From Dryomyza anilis (taxonomy: Eukaryota > Arthropoda > Insecta > Diptera > Dryomyzidae), in contig OX638134.1 of assembly GCA_951804985.1 (NCBI GenBank), positions 2,666,001-2,730,000 on the forward strand: DNA of 64,000 bases, in the 5' to 3' direction. Position numbers and translations under genes: made by a program. The stretch's first letter is position 1; the number at the start of each line of letters is the position of its first letter. Positions 21,615 through 35,700 of this stretch are shown here, piece by piece. A model generated the notes under the pieces. The model was not told where the DNA came from. It saw only the letters and a program-made list of their open reading frames with translations, and searched no databases.

Positions 21615-24129
21615 GGATTTGCCAATAGGTCTAAAATTTAGCTGTTTTAAAAAATTGCTCAAAAATCAATTAAAATGCATTTAAGTGGTATTCTGTTAAT
21701 GCGAAAAGTAAGATCTTGAAGCAGTCTATGGAATAGAAAATGAATTTAATTGAATTTTTCAGATGTACTTTTTTGAAGAAAAATCCAAACTTGTCCACTT
21801 TATTTTTACTCCACTGAAATTACTGATTAAAAAACAAACTTCAGAAGTATACTTAACTGGTGAAGGCATAGTTCACATTTGCATCCTATAATTTGAATTT
21901 ATAGAAACATTAGGAATTAAATCTGAACCAAATGATTACTTTTTAAAGTAGTCATTATTTTTAATATTATGCTGTAACAAAACACATTAATATTTTATAA
22001 AATTAAATTTTGTATATAGGTCTATTACTCTTCGGAATTCTAATTAATGGAATGCCCTAAAAAAATGTAATTTACTTTTATTTGATTTACCAAGATTAAA
22101 TCCTTAAATTGCTGCGCCTACTTTACGCCAATTTCCTGCATTTTCACTAACAATTGCTTGTCTCTCTACTGATTTCACTAAACATTTCATAGATTTTTAT
22201 CGTAAACACTTTCATTAGAAAAACTGCCACTATTTGTGTTACCCCCATTTTAGCATTTGCTACGCTCTTTCAGCAGTCATCTTACTACACTCTCTACTAT
22301 TTTTACTACTTCTCGTGCTCTAACTCTCGCGCCCACTATTCACAAAAGTCATTGCTCCCAATAGCATGTTTGCCGACAACAGCCGACTATCGTTTAGGTA
22401 TCTTTCTGACTGCGTCGTCGTGATTCTATCATCACATTAACTTGGGCTTCGTTAAGTTTAGTTAGTTGGCTTGGGTTGCTTTGGTTCGGTTTGAGGAAAA
22501 AAACAGCTTTAGGCTATTTTTACGAGTAACGTTGAAATTGCATAAAGCAAGGCGACCAAGCGTTGTCATCAATTCGGAAGAAGTTTTTGAAAATGGGCTT
22601 TTTTTTTTGTGAAGATAGAGAGAGATGCAGGGTTTTCAATAGAATACCAAATACTTGTTTATTTCATGATATTTATCTTAATTAAATAAAAATTGTTTCA
22701 TTTTAAAAAGTTTTCAGTTATTTTTAAATATTTCAATATCCTAGTGTTCTCTAAAACATTTTTTAAATTAAATCGACTTTTCTGCATTTTATTACATATT
22801 TTTAGAATTCAAATAAAATCGATTTGATTTAAATAAATCCCATTCAAACCATTTATTTAAAAAATTTGACTATTTTAAAATCAACTTTACTTTTTAATTA
22901 TGCTGCATATTATAATCTTGATTTTATGAATTTAATTTGAAGACCTTGTTTGAAACTGTATCAAATTGAAATTTAATTTAAATTGTTTTTCTTATTTTTT
23001 TTCGTTTGGCTTACTTGGAATTGGAAATGTGTCTTCGCAAAAAAATACCTGCTTTAATCTGTAAAATCTTTTCTGTCCTTTCTACGAATAACACACTTTT
23101 TAACAGTGGCTTAGCAAGTCACTGGGACAGTCATATATTACGTTGTCTCTACAGAATCTACCCCCCTACATTTCTGTGTTCTTTGAGCTGTGTTTCTGCC
23201 GCTTTCCGGCAGTTATTAGCGCATTTCTGGCACTTAAATTCCATGCTGTTCATGCTCGGCAAATCCACGTCGCTGACATTCTCGATATCCTCGACATCCT
23301 ACAACCTAGCGAAAGCAGTAGCAGCTGTGGCCGCGCGCGAAATGCACGGATATCCGGCAACTCACGCCGACATTCACTTTGCAAATGAAAAGTCTCCGAC
23401 GACTGGCACCATTTTGAGCCGCAGCTGGAATTGAATTGAAAATCTGTCTGCTGCTGGTCTGCGTTTCCGGCATGTGCCAGGCGGGCAGGCAATTTTCGAC
23501 ACCCCAAAATAAAAAAAAAATAATTCGAAAATGGTATTGCCCAAAATGCATTTTGAACTCCTACAAAGTCCTGAGTCCTCATCCCTTCGACATTAGAAAA
23601 TGAGATTCTTGGCACCAATTCAACACTAAATTGATTTCGCATAATAGACCGCGGCTCAACTCAACTCAACTCGGTTCGGTACAGTTCGGTTCGGTTCAGT
23701 TCGGTGCAGCTCGCTTATCTTTGGCAATTTATCGGAGCGCTTTTGTTCTCTTCATCCTCGCCGTTGCCATTGCTACCACTTTTATTATTGTTGCTTTTGT
23801 AATTTTCGCTTCCGGCGCATTTTTGCGCTTCATGCATGCATTTGAAATATATTTTTATTTTTTCTTATTTGGTTGCTTTACATCGATATTATTGTGGCTG
23901 TCGCATGCGATTACAATAACAATGTGGTCAACATTTTCGAGTTGCCGCGCTGCACTTTTGACCAGCGCTCTGCTCTGCAAGTGCTAAATGTCGCTGTTTT
24001 GCCGTACAAAATGCAAATTATTTTTGGCTTAGAAATAGTCACGCTGATTTGCAATTATATTTTGTGGTTGGCGGTTTTGTACTGAAGTGGTTTTCGATGT
24101 AGTGTCGGAAAACGGAAAATTTAAATACA
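21615..24129. other. non-coding interval
   Basis: Mostly AT-rich, with a balanced part from about 22080 to 22600 and 23000 to 24090. CGGTT/CAACT mini-repeats lie at 23652-23712. A 142-codon plus-strand frame (23006-23434) and a 130-codon minus-strand frame (23250-23642) overlap each other; neither resembles a family and both lack supporting context. A real exon is possible but not shown. Confidence 0.45.
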
Positions 24130-26235
24130 AAATTTAGCAGATTTTTAAATTTTCAATTAAAATTTGAACTAAAAAATCAATTATTTCTAAAAATTAAATT
24201 TTTCACTATAAATTAAAATTTTCACTAAAAATACAATTTTTCACTAAAAAGCCAATTTTTCACTAAAAATTCAATTTTTCACTAAAAAATCAATTTTTCA
24301 CTATAAATTCAATTCTTCACTAAATATTCAATTTTTCACTAAAAATTCAATTTTTCACTAAAAATTCAATTTTTCACTAAAAATTCAATTTTTCAGCAAA
24401 AATTCAATTTTTCACTAAACATTCAATTTTTCACTAAAAATTAAATTTGTTACTAAAAATTAAATTTTTCACTAAAAATTCAATGTTTCACTAAAAATTC
24501 AAATTTTCACTAAAAAGTTAGATTTTTGCTAAAAAGTAAAATTTTCACTAAAAATTTTTCAGTAAAAATTTAATTTTTCACTAAGAATTTAATTATTCAC
24601 TAAGAATTCAATTTTTCACTAAGAATTCAATTTTTCACTAAAAATTCAATTTTTCAATACAAATTCAATTTTTCACTAAAAATTCAATTTTTCACTAAAA
24701 ATTCAATTCTTCACTAAAAATTCAATTTTTCACTAAAAATTCAATTTTTCACTAAAAATTCAATTTTTCACTAAAAATTCAATTTTTCACTAAAAATTAA
24801 AATTTTCACAAAAAATTCAATGTTTCACTAAAAAATTAATTTTTCACTAAAAATTCAATGTTTCACTAAAAATTAAATTTTTCACTAAAAATTAAATTTT
24901 TCACTAAAAATTAAATTTTTCACTAAAAATTAAATTTTTCACTAAAAATTAAATTTTTCACTAAAAATTAAATTTTTCACTAAAAATTAAATTTTTCACT
25001 AAAAATTCAATTTTTCACTAAAAATTCAATTTTTCACTAAAAATTCAATTTTTCACTAAAAAATTTATTTTTCACTAAAAATTTAATTTTTCACTAAAAA
25101 TTCAATTTTTCACTAAAAATTCAATTTGTCACTAAAAATTCAATTTTTCACTAAAAATTCAATTTTTCACTAAAAATTCAATTTTTCACTAAAAATTCAA
25201 TTTTTCACTAAAAATTCAATTTTTCACTAAAAATTCAATTTTTCACTAAAAATTCAATTTTTCACTAAAAATTCAATTTTTCAGCAAAAATTCAATTTTT
25301 CACTAAACATTCAATTTTTCACTAAAAATTAAATTTGTTACTAAAAATTAAATTTTTCACTAAAAATTCAATGTTTCACTAAAAATTCAAATTTTCACTA
25401 AAAAGTTAGATTTTTGCTAAAAAGTAAAATTTTCACTAAAAATTTTTCAGTAAAAATTTAATTTTTCACTAAGAATTTAATTATTCACTAAGAATTCAAT
25501 TTTTCACTAAGAATTCAATTTTTCACTAAAAATTCAATTTTTCAATACAAATTCAATTTTTCACTAAAAATTCAATTTTTCACTAAAAATTCAATTCTTC
25601 ACTAAAAATTCAATTTTTCACTAAAAATTCAATTTTTCACTAAAAATTCAATTTTTCACTAAAAATTCAATTTTTCACTAAAAATTAAAATTTTCACAAA
25701 AAATTCAATGTTTCACTAAAAAATTAATTTTTCACTAAAAATTCAATTTTTCACTAAAAATTAAATTTTTCACTAAAAATTAAATTTTTCACTAAAAATT
25801 AAATTTTTCACTAAAAATTAAATTTTTCACTAAAAATTAAATTTTTCACTAAAAATTAAATTTTTCACTAAAAATTCAATTTTTCACTAAAAATTCAATT
25901 TTTCACTAAAAATTCAATTTTTCACTAAAAAATTTATTTTTCACTAAAAATTTAATTTTTCACTAAAAATTCAATTTTTCACTAAAAATTCAATTTGTCA
26001 CTAAAAATTCAATTTTTCACTAAAAATTCAATTTTTCACTAAAAATTCAATTTTTCACTAAAAATTCAATTTTTCACTAAAAATTCAATTTTTCACTAAA
26101 AATTCAATTTTTCACTAAAAATTCAATTTTTCACTAAAAATTCAATTTTTCACTAAAAATTCAATTTTTCACTAAAAATTCAATTTTTCACTAAAAAATT
26201 AAAATTTTCATTAAAAATTTAATTTTGAAAATAAA
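24130..26235 (+). repeat. 19-bp satellite array, type 1, forward, with 888-bp higher-order duplication
   Basis: About 110 monomers of CACTAAAAATTCAATTTTT. Rare variants recur at a fixed distance: TTCAGCAAAAATTC at 24391 and 25279, and AAAAGTTAGATTTTTGCT at 24513 and 25401, both 888 bp apart. After a run of CTAAAAATTAAATTTTTCA monomers the offset becomes 869 bp (TTTGTCACT at 25125 and 25994), one monomer less. So a block of about 46-47 monomers was duplicated and then one copy lost a 19-bp unit. The right end (26010-26200) is a homogenised block. Confidence 0.95.
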
Positions 26236-27330
26236 TTAAAAAATTTAACAACACTTAATGTCCACCACAAAACTGTTTAAATTTGCGAAATCATTTCAAT
26301 TGCCGCCGCCGCCAAACCGGCAACGAAATTTTCACAAATCCTTTTCAGCCGTTATTTATGCCTTTTCTCACTCATGCATTCGCTCAATCGCTAGTGCTGT
26401 CACTCTGCCAGGACTGTGACCGAAAAGCACGGCCCCCAAACTACTAGGCAGCAATAACAACAGCAAAAACAGCAACAACTACAACAAAGACAAGTTTTAA
26501 AGAGTCGACATAATCAATAGTTGTGACTTCCGTTAATGGTTTTCCGGTGATTCAACATATCATTATTGGCAGCGGAAAAATTGAACAAACGAATGAACAA
26601 ACAAACAAGGCTGTGGACAGACGGACATTGGAACGGAGGGTCGATGAGTTGGCAGGACACAGAAACGGACAGAGGCATGTATAAACTACCGACGAATAAA
26701 CCAACTACTGGTCTATGGAACAGACAGGCAGACTTTTGCAGCGATTTACATAGCAGAAATATTTTGCAGCCGTTTTGCTTCACTACGTCGTCATTATACA
26801 CTTCATTGGCAAATAATTTCGAATAAAATCAGGCGGTTTATGGTAGAGGCCGCTGTGCGACAAACAGCCAAATGGCCAACTGGGCCAAATTCTCTACTGC
26901 AGCACCATTGTGACAACAGTAGCTGCCCGTCGTTCGTGATGATGCCTTTTGCGCTGCATTTAATTTTCAAATTACTGTCATGTTTGCCAAAATAAATTAT
27001 TTTTCAATTGCCGAAGCGTATACGTTGTTTGTGCTGGCGCTGCTAAATCATGAAGTAAAGACAATTTTTTTATGGTGGAAAAATTATCACAAGATGAAAT
27101 AGAAAATAATTGAAGAATCATTTTGTGTTTTTGTGGGACTGTTGCAAGTGCCAAATGATGGTTTATTGGCGGTAAATTGAGTGAAGTTTTGAGGAGTATC
27201 ATATTTCAATTTAAGAAGATATAATTTAAAATTTTGAATGGTATTGATAAACACATTTTTTGTTTTAATTGAACATTTATTTCAAGTTTAATGTGATTTT
27301 TTTTTGTAAACAAATTTATTAATTAGTGGA
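26236..27330. other. unique spacer between opposed satellite arrays
   Basis: About 1.1 kb of balanced to AT-rich DNA with GCCGCCGCC (26305), CAACAACAGCAA-type words (26450-26490) and repeated AACAAACAAACA. Overlapping frames of 86 and 95 codons near 26514-26826 oppose each other and show no domain. It separates a forward array from a reverse array of the same satellite. Confidence 0.5.
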
Positions 27331-29290
27331 AAATTTAATTTGATGAGAAAAATTTAATTTAATTTTTCGTAAAAATTTAATTTCAAAGAAAAATTTAATT
27401 TTTAATGAAAAATTTAATTCTTCATGAGAAATTGAATTTTTAGTGAAAAATTGAATGTTTAGTGAACAATTGAATTTCGAGTGAAAATTGAATTTTTAGT
27501 GAACAATTGAATTTCGAGTGAAAAATTGAATTTTTTAGTGAAAAATTGAATTTTTAGTGAACAATGGATTTTTTTTAGTGAAAATTGAATTTTTAGTGAA
27601 AAATTGAATTTTTTAGTGAAAAATTGAATTTTTAGTGAACAATGGATTTTTTTTAGTGAAAATTGAATTTTTAGTGAAAAATTGGATTTTTAGTGAAAAA
27701 TGATTTTTAGTAAAAAATTGAATTTTTAGTGAAGAATTGAATTTTTAGTTAAAAATTGAATTATTAGTGAAAAATTGAATTTTAAGTGAAAATTTTAATT
27801 TTTAGTGAAAAATTTAATTTTTAGTAAAAAATTTAATTTTTAGTGAAAAATTTAATTTTTAGTGAAAAATTGAATTTTTAGTGAAAAAGTGAATTTCTAT
27901 TGAAAATTTAATTTTTAATGAAAAATTTAATTCTTAAAAAAAATTGAATTTTTAGTGAACAATTGAATTTTTAGTGAAAAATGAATTTTTAGTAAAAAAA
28001 TTGAATTTTGAAGTAACAAAATGGAATTTTTAGTGAAGAATTGAATTTTTAGTTAAAAATTTAATTTTTAGTAAAAAATTGAATTTTTAGTGAATAATTG
28101 AATTTTTAGTTAAAAATTGAATTTTTAGTGAGAAAATGATTTTTAGTGAAAAATTGTATTTTTTAGTGAAAAATTGAATTTTTAGTGAAAATTTTAATTT
28201 ATAGTGAAAAACTTAATTTTTCGTAAAAATTTAATTTTTAAGAAAAATTTAATTTTTAATGAAAAATTTAATTCTTAATGAAAAATTGAATTTTTAGTGA
28301 AAAATTGAAATCTTACTGAAAAATTGATATCAAATTGAATATTTGAATTATTGGTGGGAAATTGAATTTTTAGTGAAAAAATGGATATTTAGTGAAAAAT
28401 TGAATTTTTAGTGAAAAATTGAATTTTTAGTGAAAAATTTAATTTTTAGTGAAAAATTTAATTTTTAGTGAAAAATTGAATTTTTAGTGAAAAAGTGAAT
28501 TTCTATTGAAAATTTAATTTTTAATGAAAAATTTAATTCTTAAAAAAAATTGAATTTTTAGTGAACAATTGAATTTTTAGTGAAAAATGAATTTTTAGTA
28601 AAAAAATTGAATTTTGAAGTAACAAAATGGAATTTTTAGTGAAGAATTGAATTTTTAGTTAAAAATTTAATTTTTAGTAAAAAATTGAATTTTTAGTGAA
28701 TAATTGAATTTTTAGTTAAAAATTGAATTTTTAGTGAGAAAATGATTTTTAGTGAAAAATTGAATTTTTTAGTGAAAAATTGAATTTTTAGTGAAAATTT
28801 TAATTTATAGTGAAAAACTTAATTTTTCGTAAAAATTTAATTTTTAAGAAAAATTTAATTTTTAAGAAAAATTTAATTTTTAATGAAAAATTTAATTCTT
28901 AATGAGAAATTGAATTTTTAGTGAAAAATTGAAATCTTACTGAAAAATTGATATCAAATTAAAAATTTGAATTATTGGTGGGAAATTGAATTTTTAGTGA
29001 AAAAATGGATTTTTAGTGAAAAATTGAATTTTTAGTGAAAAATTGAATTTTTAGTGAAAAATTGAATTTTAAGGGAAAAATTGAATTTTTAGTGAAAAAT
29101 TGAATTTTAAGTGAAAAATTGAATTTTTAGTGAAAAATTGAATATTTTGTGAAAAATTGAATTTTTAGTGAAAAATTGAATTTTTAGTGAAAAATTGAAT
29201 TTTTAGTGAAAAATTGAACTTTTAGTGAAAAATTGAATTTTTAGTGAAAAATTGAATTTTTAGTTATAATTTAGTTTGTAGTTAAAAATT
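27331..29290 (-). repeat. 19-bp satellite array, type 1, reverse, with 606-bp higher-order duplication
   Basis: Monomers read AAAAATTGAATTTTTAGTG, the reverse complement of type 1. The variant block GTGAATTTCTATTGAAAATT appears at 27889 and 28495, 606 bp apart, together with the following TTCTTAAAAAAAATTG and GAAGTAACAAAATGG words. A smaller 78-bp duplication carries ACAATGGATT (27561 and 27639). The right third (28990-29270) is more uniform. Confidence 0.95.
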
Positions 29291-30640
29291 AAATTCATTG
29301 AAAATAAAAGGTTTTTAATGCATATTTAAATTTTAAGTGGTAAATTTAGTTTTAAGCCTTGCCATAAACCACTTAATAAACATTTTTTAATTTTTATTTC
29401 CAATTTAAAATTTTTTTTTACATTTAAATTATTCTACAGTCACTGCATTGTATGAATTCAATTTATTATTTAACAATTTCCACTTTATATCCACTCAATT
29501 GCAAAAGTCATTAGACACATTTTGCATAACATAAATATATTTTTTGTGCAGTATCAAAAAAATGATTTTCATAAAAATTAAAATTTAATTCTAAAATAAA
29601 GCGAATTTTTTATGCGTTGCCAAATAAATATGGCTTTAATGGGACGACCGCATTTAAGCAGTTTTGCGTGTTTTCATGGACTATAATTTTTTTGTATCAT
29701 TGTACGTACTATCATCATCAGGAGCAGCATTCATTAAACAATAAATTCTATTATTTTTTTTAGACTTTTAAAACATGTAACTTTTTTTTTATTAAATGTG
29801 TTTGCAAAAATAATAACATATGTCAGTGACACGTTGTAGCTACTACATGTGATGGTTGCTGTTAATGTTGCTGTGTTTGTGTGAATGTGTTATGCTGTTG
29901 TATAGTGTAGTATTTTTTTTTTTGCTGTAGTTTGTATAACATACACATCAATGGTCACTTGTGTATAGTGTTGTTATTGTTTTTGTTATATTCAGCACAT
30001 TATACAAAACCATTCATCAATGTTCTTTTTTTTGCATTGTTATTTTTGTTGTTGTAGTTTTGTTTTTGTTGTTATGGCCTATGTTTGTGACATAGAAAAG
30101 TGCAAATGTTGCAGCAATGATTGTTATTTATTTCATTGATGTTGTGCTGCCCTAAGGTTTTAAAATAATAATAATTTTGTTAACACAAAAACAGGAAAAA
30201 GGGTTGTGAATTATATGTGCAACGGCATTAAAAGTTAATGCAGCAGCACATTCTGTTTTTTATGTGCAGCATAAAGTTTAAATGTTTTCGAGCAATATAA
30301 GTTTTTTAAAAATTATATTCAGCTTTAAGTTTTACTTTAGTTTTTTATCTAAAAAAGTATTTTTAAAATGTTGCTATATTTAGGATTTCATAGGGTTACT
30401 CAATATCAAAAATGCATGACTTTTAGTTTTCTAACAATTTCCATGTTGCACAATACAAATACATAATTCAGCGCATATACTTCAATACATTTCTATTGTT
30501 TGTTTTGAATTGTAACTTTGTACTCAATGAAAAGTATTGAAAAGTGCGAAAAAGTTAAAATTTTTAAAATTCACAAATTTTGGCATTTTTAGCACAATGA
30601 AATAAAAATTGAGAATTATAAAAATTTTATTTTTAATAAA
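29291..30640. other. AT- and GTT-rich non-coding DNA
   Basis: AT-rich DNA. The part at 29850-30160 is dense in TGTTGTT, TTTTTGTTGTT and TGTATAGTGTT words. No frame above the reporting size and no structured element. Confidence 0.55.
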
Positions 30641-31375
30641 ATATTAGGTTTTTGCTAAAAATACAATTCTTCACTAAAATTTTAATTTTTCACTAAAAAT
30701 TCAATTTTATACTAAAAATTCAATTTTTCACTAAAAATTCAATTTTTCACTAAAAAATTCAATTTTTCACTAAAAATTAAATTTTTCACTAAAAATTCAA
30801 TTTTTCACTAAATTTTATATTTTTCACAAAAAACAACTTTTCACTAAAAATTCAAATTTTCACTAAAAATTCAATTTTTCACTAAAAATTCAATTTTTCA
30901 CTAAAAATTCAATTTTTCACTAAAAATTCAATGTTTCACTAAAATTTTAAATTTTCACTAAAAATTCAATTTTTCACTAAAAATTCAATTTTTCACTAAA
31001 AATTCAATTTTTCACTAAAAATTCAATTTTTTTTACTAAAAATTAAATTTTTCACTAAAAATTCAATTTTTCACTAAAAAATTCAATTTTTCACTAAAAA
31101 TTAAATTTTTCACTAAAAATTCAATTCTTCACTAAAATTTTAATTTTTAACTAAAATTTAAATTATTCTCTAAAAATTCAATTTTTTACTAAAAATTAAT
31201 TCTTCACTAGAATTTTAATTTTGCACTAAAAATTAAATTTTGCACTAAAAAATTCAATTTTTCACAAAAAGTTTCATATTTAACTAAAAATACATTTTTG
31301 CAGTAAACATTATTTTTTTTTACCTAAAAATTATTTATTTTTACTAAAATTTCAAAAATTCCTACTCAGAAATTT
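30641..31375 (+). repeat. 19-bp satellite array, type 1, forward, degenerate ends
   Basis: About 38 monomers of CACTAAAAATTCAATTTTT, with the best block at 30955-31110. AAAATTTTAATTTTTCAC and TTTTTTTTACTAAAAATT variants increase to the right. Confidence 0.92.
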
Positions 31376-32796
31376 TCAACCGTTTTTAAATATTTTTATT
31401 TTTTTTTGTATTCGAAGATATATTTAATTCAGCGCACACATACAAGTAAAATAAATTTTCAAAGTTAATCATAATTGCAAATTGCGCAAAGGGTCAACGG
31501 AAAAGTTTAATTAAAAGCAACGGCAATGAACGACGTACGAACGAATGTCCTGCGGTCGCACGTATGCCACAAAGTAACAACAGCCACTGCTGCAAGTGAA
31601 AAAAAGAAAGGAAAAAAAACCCACGACATGCAAGACAAAGTGAGTGGCATCCTTTATGCAATCACTCTCGATGCGATATCGTACTTGTCTGACCTCTGCA
31701 GCCGAAGGACTCATTCGCCCACTACTGATGAAACTGCCCCTCAACCGCCTGCAAAGTTGTCATCCGGCGAAAAATGCTGCTGTAGCTGTTGCCGCTGCTG
31801 CTGCTGTTGCAATTTATGCAATAAATAAATATCAAAAAGTTTCGCCGAGTTTCAGCTCTCATGAATATTAATAACACAAATTTCATAAATGCAACCAACA
31901 CTCGTCTCGTTGGCAAAAAGTTGCCAACATCGACGGCGATGAGGACGACGGCTACGACGCAGACCGCAGCAATGAAACTGAAAATGAAATTGTAAAATTA
32001 ATTGAATTCCTTAATGAATGCAAATAAAAGTGAGACGAAAATAAATAGTTGAAAAGTATAAAAAGAATAAAAAAGAAGTAGAAAAAGTAGCAACAGTCGC
32101 GACTTGAACAATATTTTCCCAACAGCGAAAGCTGCAAATTTATCTGATTAAATATGTTAATGCCAAGTAGTTGTTGGCAATGGTGACGTTTAGGCAGCAA
32201 TAGCAACAGCAACTGTTGTCGGCAACAATTCGATTAGTATTCAATGACTTTTTGCATTTAGGTTAAACGTACTACTTAGTAATGCAGACGCCTGCAACTC
32301 AACAATATGTTGTTGTTATTGTTTTTGTCTTTGTTGTGCTTTTATGCAAATACATTTTCTTTTAGTTTAGTAGTTAAAGCAATTTACACCCCTTAAAACT
32401 TAGTGCAATTGAACAAACAACGACTATAACAAAAGACACTCATACGTCATGTGGTTCGGGGGGCATTAACGCAGTACAATGGCTAACATGCAACTTTAAA
32501 TATTATTGTTATTAGGTATGATTATACTTGTTTTTGTTGTTTTTGTTTTGCATTGTTGCTGCTACTCTTGTACTACTCATATTTGTATAGTTGTTTATAT
32601 GGAGTAATTCAGCAAAACCAGCTGCACAAAGTTGCGCTACCATTTTGAAGGAGGTACTGGAGGTGTGCATAAAGTAGTCGCCAACATAAAGAAAATGCAC
32701 TGCTAACAATATCAATAAAAAATAAATATTAGAAATATTTTATATAATGTATTCTTTAAACTACTTAAAATTATTATTTTTTTTTTTTTTGTAATC
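31376..32796. other. non-coding interval of balanced composition
   Basis: At 31500-31830 there are overlapping plus- and minus-strand frames of 64-100 codons, including a Cys-rich one caused by a GCTGCTGTT/TGCCGCTGC run. A short stem GTTGGCAA/TTGCCAAC lies at 31911-31930. TGTTGTTGTT words occur at 32308-32340. None of the frames has a recognisable domain. Confidence 0.45.
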
Positions 32797-33851
32797 ATCA
32801 TACCAGAACGATACCAGAACCATACCAGAATCATACCAGAATCTTACCAGAACCATGACAGAATCATACCAGAACGATACCAGCACCATACCAGAACCTT
32901 ACCAGAATCATATCAGAACCATACCAAAACATTTAAAAATAATACTAGAACCATACCAGAGCCATACCAGAATCATACCAGAACCATACCAGAACCATAC
33001 CAGAACCATACCAGAACCATACCAGAACCATACCAAAACCATACCAGAATCATACCAGAACCATACCAGAACCATACCAAAACCATACCAAAACCATACC
33101 AGAACCATAACAGAACCATACTAGAACCATACCAGAACCATACCATAACCATACCAGAACCATGCCAGAATCATACGAGAGTCATACCAAAATCATACCA
33201 CATACGTAGCATATCAGAGTCATTAAAGAACCATACCAGAATCATACCAGAAGCATACCAGAAGCATACCAGAGTCATATCAGGACCATACCAGAACCAT
33301 CCCACAACTATACCAGAATTATACCAGAACCATTTCAGAACCATACCAGAAACATACCAAAACAATACTAGAACCATACCAGAACCATGCCAGAACCATA
33401 CCAGTACCATACCAGAACCATACCAGAACCATACCAGAACCATACCACAATCATACCAGAACCGTACCAGAATCATACTAGAATCATACCATAACCATAC
33501 CAAAAAACTTTCCCAGAATCATACCACAACCATACTACAATAATTCCAGAACCATACCAGAACCACACCGGAATCATTCCAGAATCATACCAGAAACATA
33601 CCAGGACCATATCAGAATCATTCAAGAACCATACTAAAACCATACCAGAATCATACCACAACCATACCACAACCATATCACAACCATACCACAACCATAC
33701 CAGACACATAAAAAAACCATACCAGAATTATACCGGAGTCATACCAGAACCGGACCAGAAAAATACCAGAACTACACCAGAGCCTTATCAGAACCATATC
33801 AGGACTATGGAAGAAACATACCAGAACTATAGCAGAACCATACCAAAAACA
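32797..33851. repeat. 11-bp minisatellite CCAGAACCATA
   Basis: About 95 tandem units of CCAGAACCATA over 1.05 kb. Common variants are CCAGAATCATA, CCAAAACCATA and CCACAACCATA. Units decay gradually towards the right end (33750-33850). Because 11 is not a multiple of 3, repetitive open frames appear on both strands (for example a Tyr-Gln-Asn-His type on plus and a Trp-Tyr-Gly-Met type on minus); these are artefacts. Confidence 0.96.
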
Positions 33852-34654
33852 CTCCTTATTATCTACCGATTCCGTATTATACTATTCAATTCAAAAACTT
33901 ACTTTTCGTAGATCATATTTTTCTAAAATACTAAATTTTAAAACACGTTAAAATATTACAAAATACACAGAAAAATAATGAAAATAAATATTACAACAGA
34001 TATTAATTGAAAAATAATAAGTTTACCTAAATTTTTGCAATTTCATTTGTTGATTTGGCTATTTTGATCAAATCTTTAAAAAGAAAATGTTAAAAAAATT
34101 GAAACTTATTTTTTATTTCATTTTTCTGTTATTATTAATATTATTAATTTAATTTAAAATTTCATAAATCATTTTTATCTATGTACCGCAAATCTAAAAG
34201 TAGCAGTCAGAGTGCTAAGCGCCATTAGAGGTCCTTTGCATTTGCAACATGTGCCGCACAGCACTTTTGCAACACTAGTGCAGTCCAGTGGAAATATTTC
34301 AAAAAGTTTAAACTTTGTTGCGCTTTGCAGTTTTGCCTTTTGATCCACATACCCTTCAACTCTCAGACATACTTTGCAACTGTTGTACTGGCATTTTTGC
34401 CATTTCTGTAACATTTGCTATTGCTGTTGTGTTGGTGTTAATTACTCATGTAGGCAAGTTGCAAAAATAAAAAAATTGTTCTGTGTTAAGCGATTTATGT
34501 GCGTCTTTGTAGTGAGTAGAAGAACATGAAATTTACTTTGGAAAATTATTGAATATTTTCTTTTTAATCGAAAGATAACAACATTGGATTATGAATTTCA
34601 AAACGGATGTAAAACAATTCTATTTTTCTTTTATTTATTTCATAACATTTACTA
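33852..34654. other. AT-rich non-coding DNA
   Basis: AT-rich sequence with a balanced island at 34190-34450 (TTTGCAACA and GCAACTGTTG words). A 79-codon minus-strand frame (34175-34414) in the island is unremarkable. No gene is supported. Confidence 0.5.

Positions 34655-35700
<1,046 letters not shown>

Noticed and set aside
23006..23434. 142-codon plus-strand frame with a 130-codon frame on the opposite strand
   Set aside because: Neither strand shows a family motif, and mutual overlap on opposite strands argues for chance open frames in less AT-rich DNA.
32855..33709. Several open repetitive frames on both strands
   Set aside because: They are direct translations of the 11-bp minisatellite.
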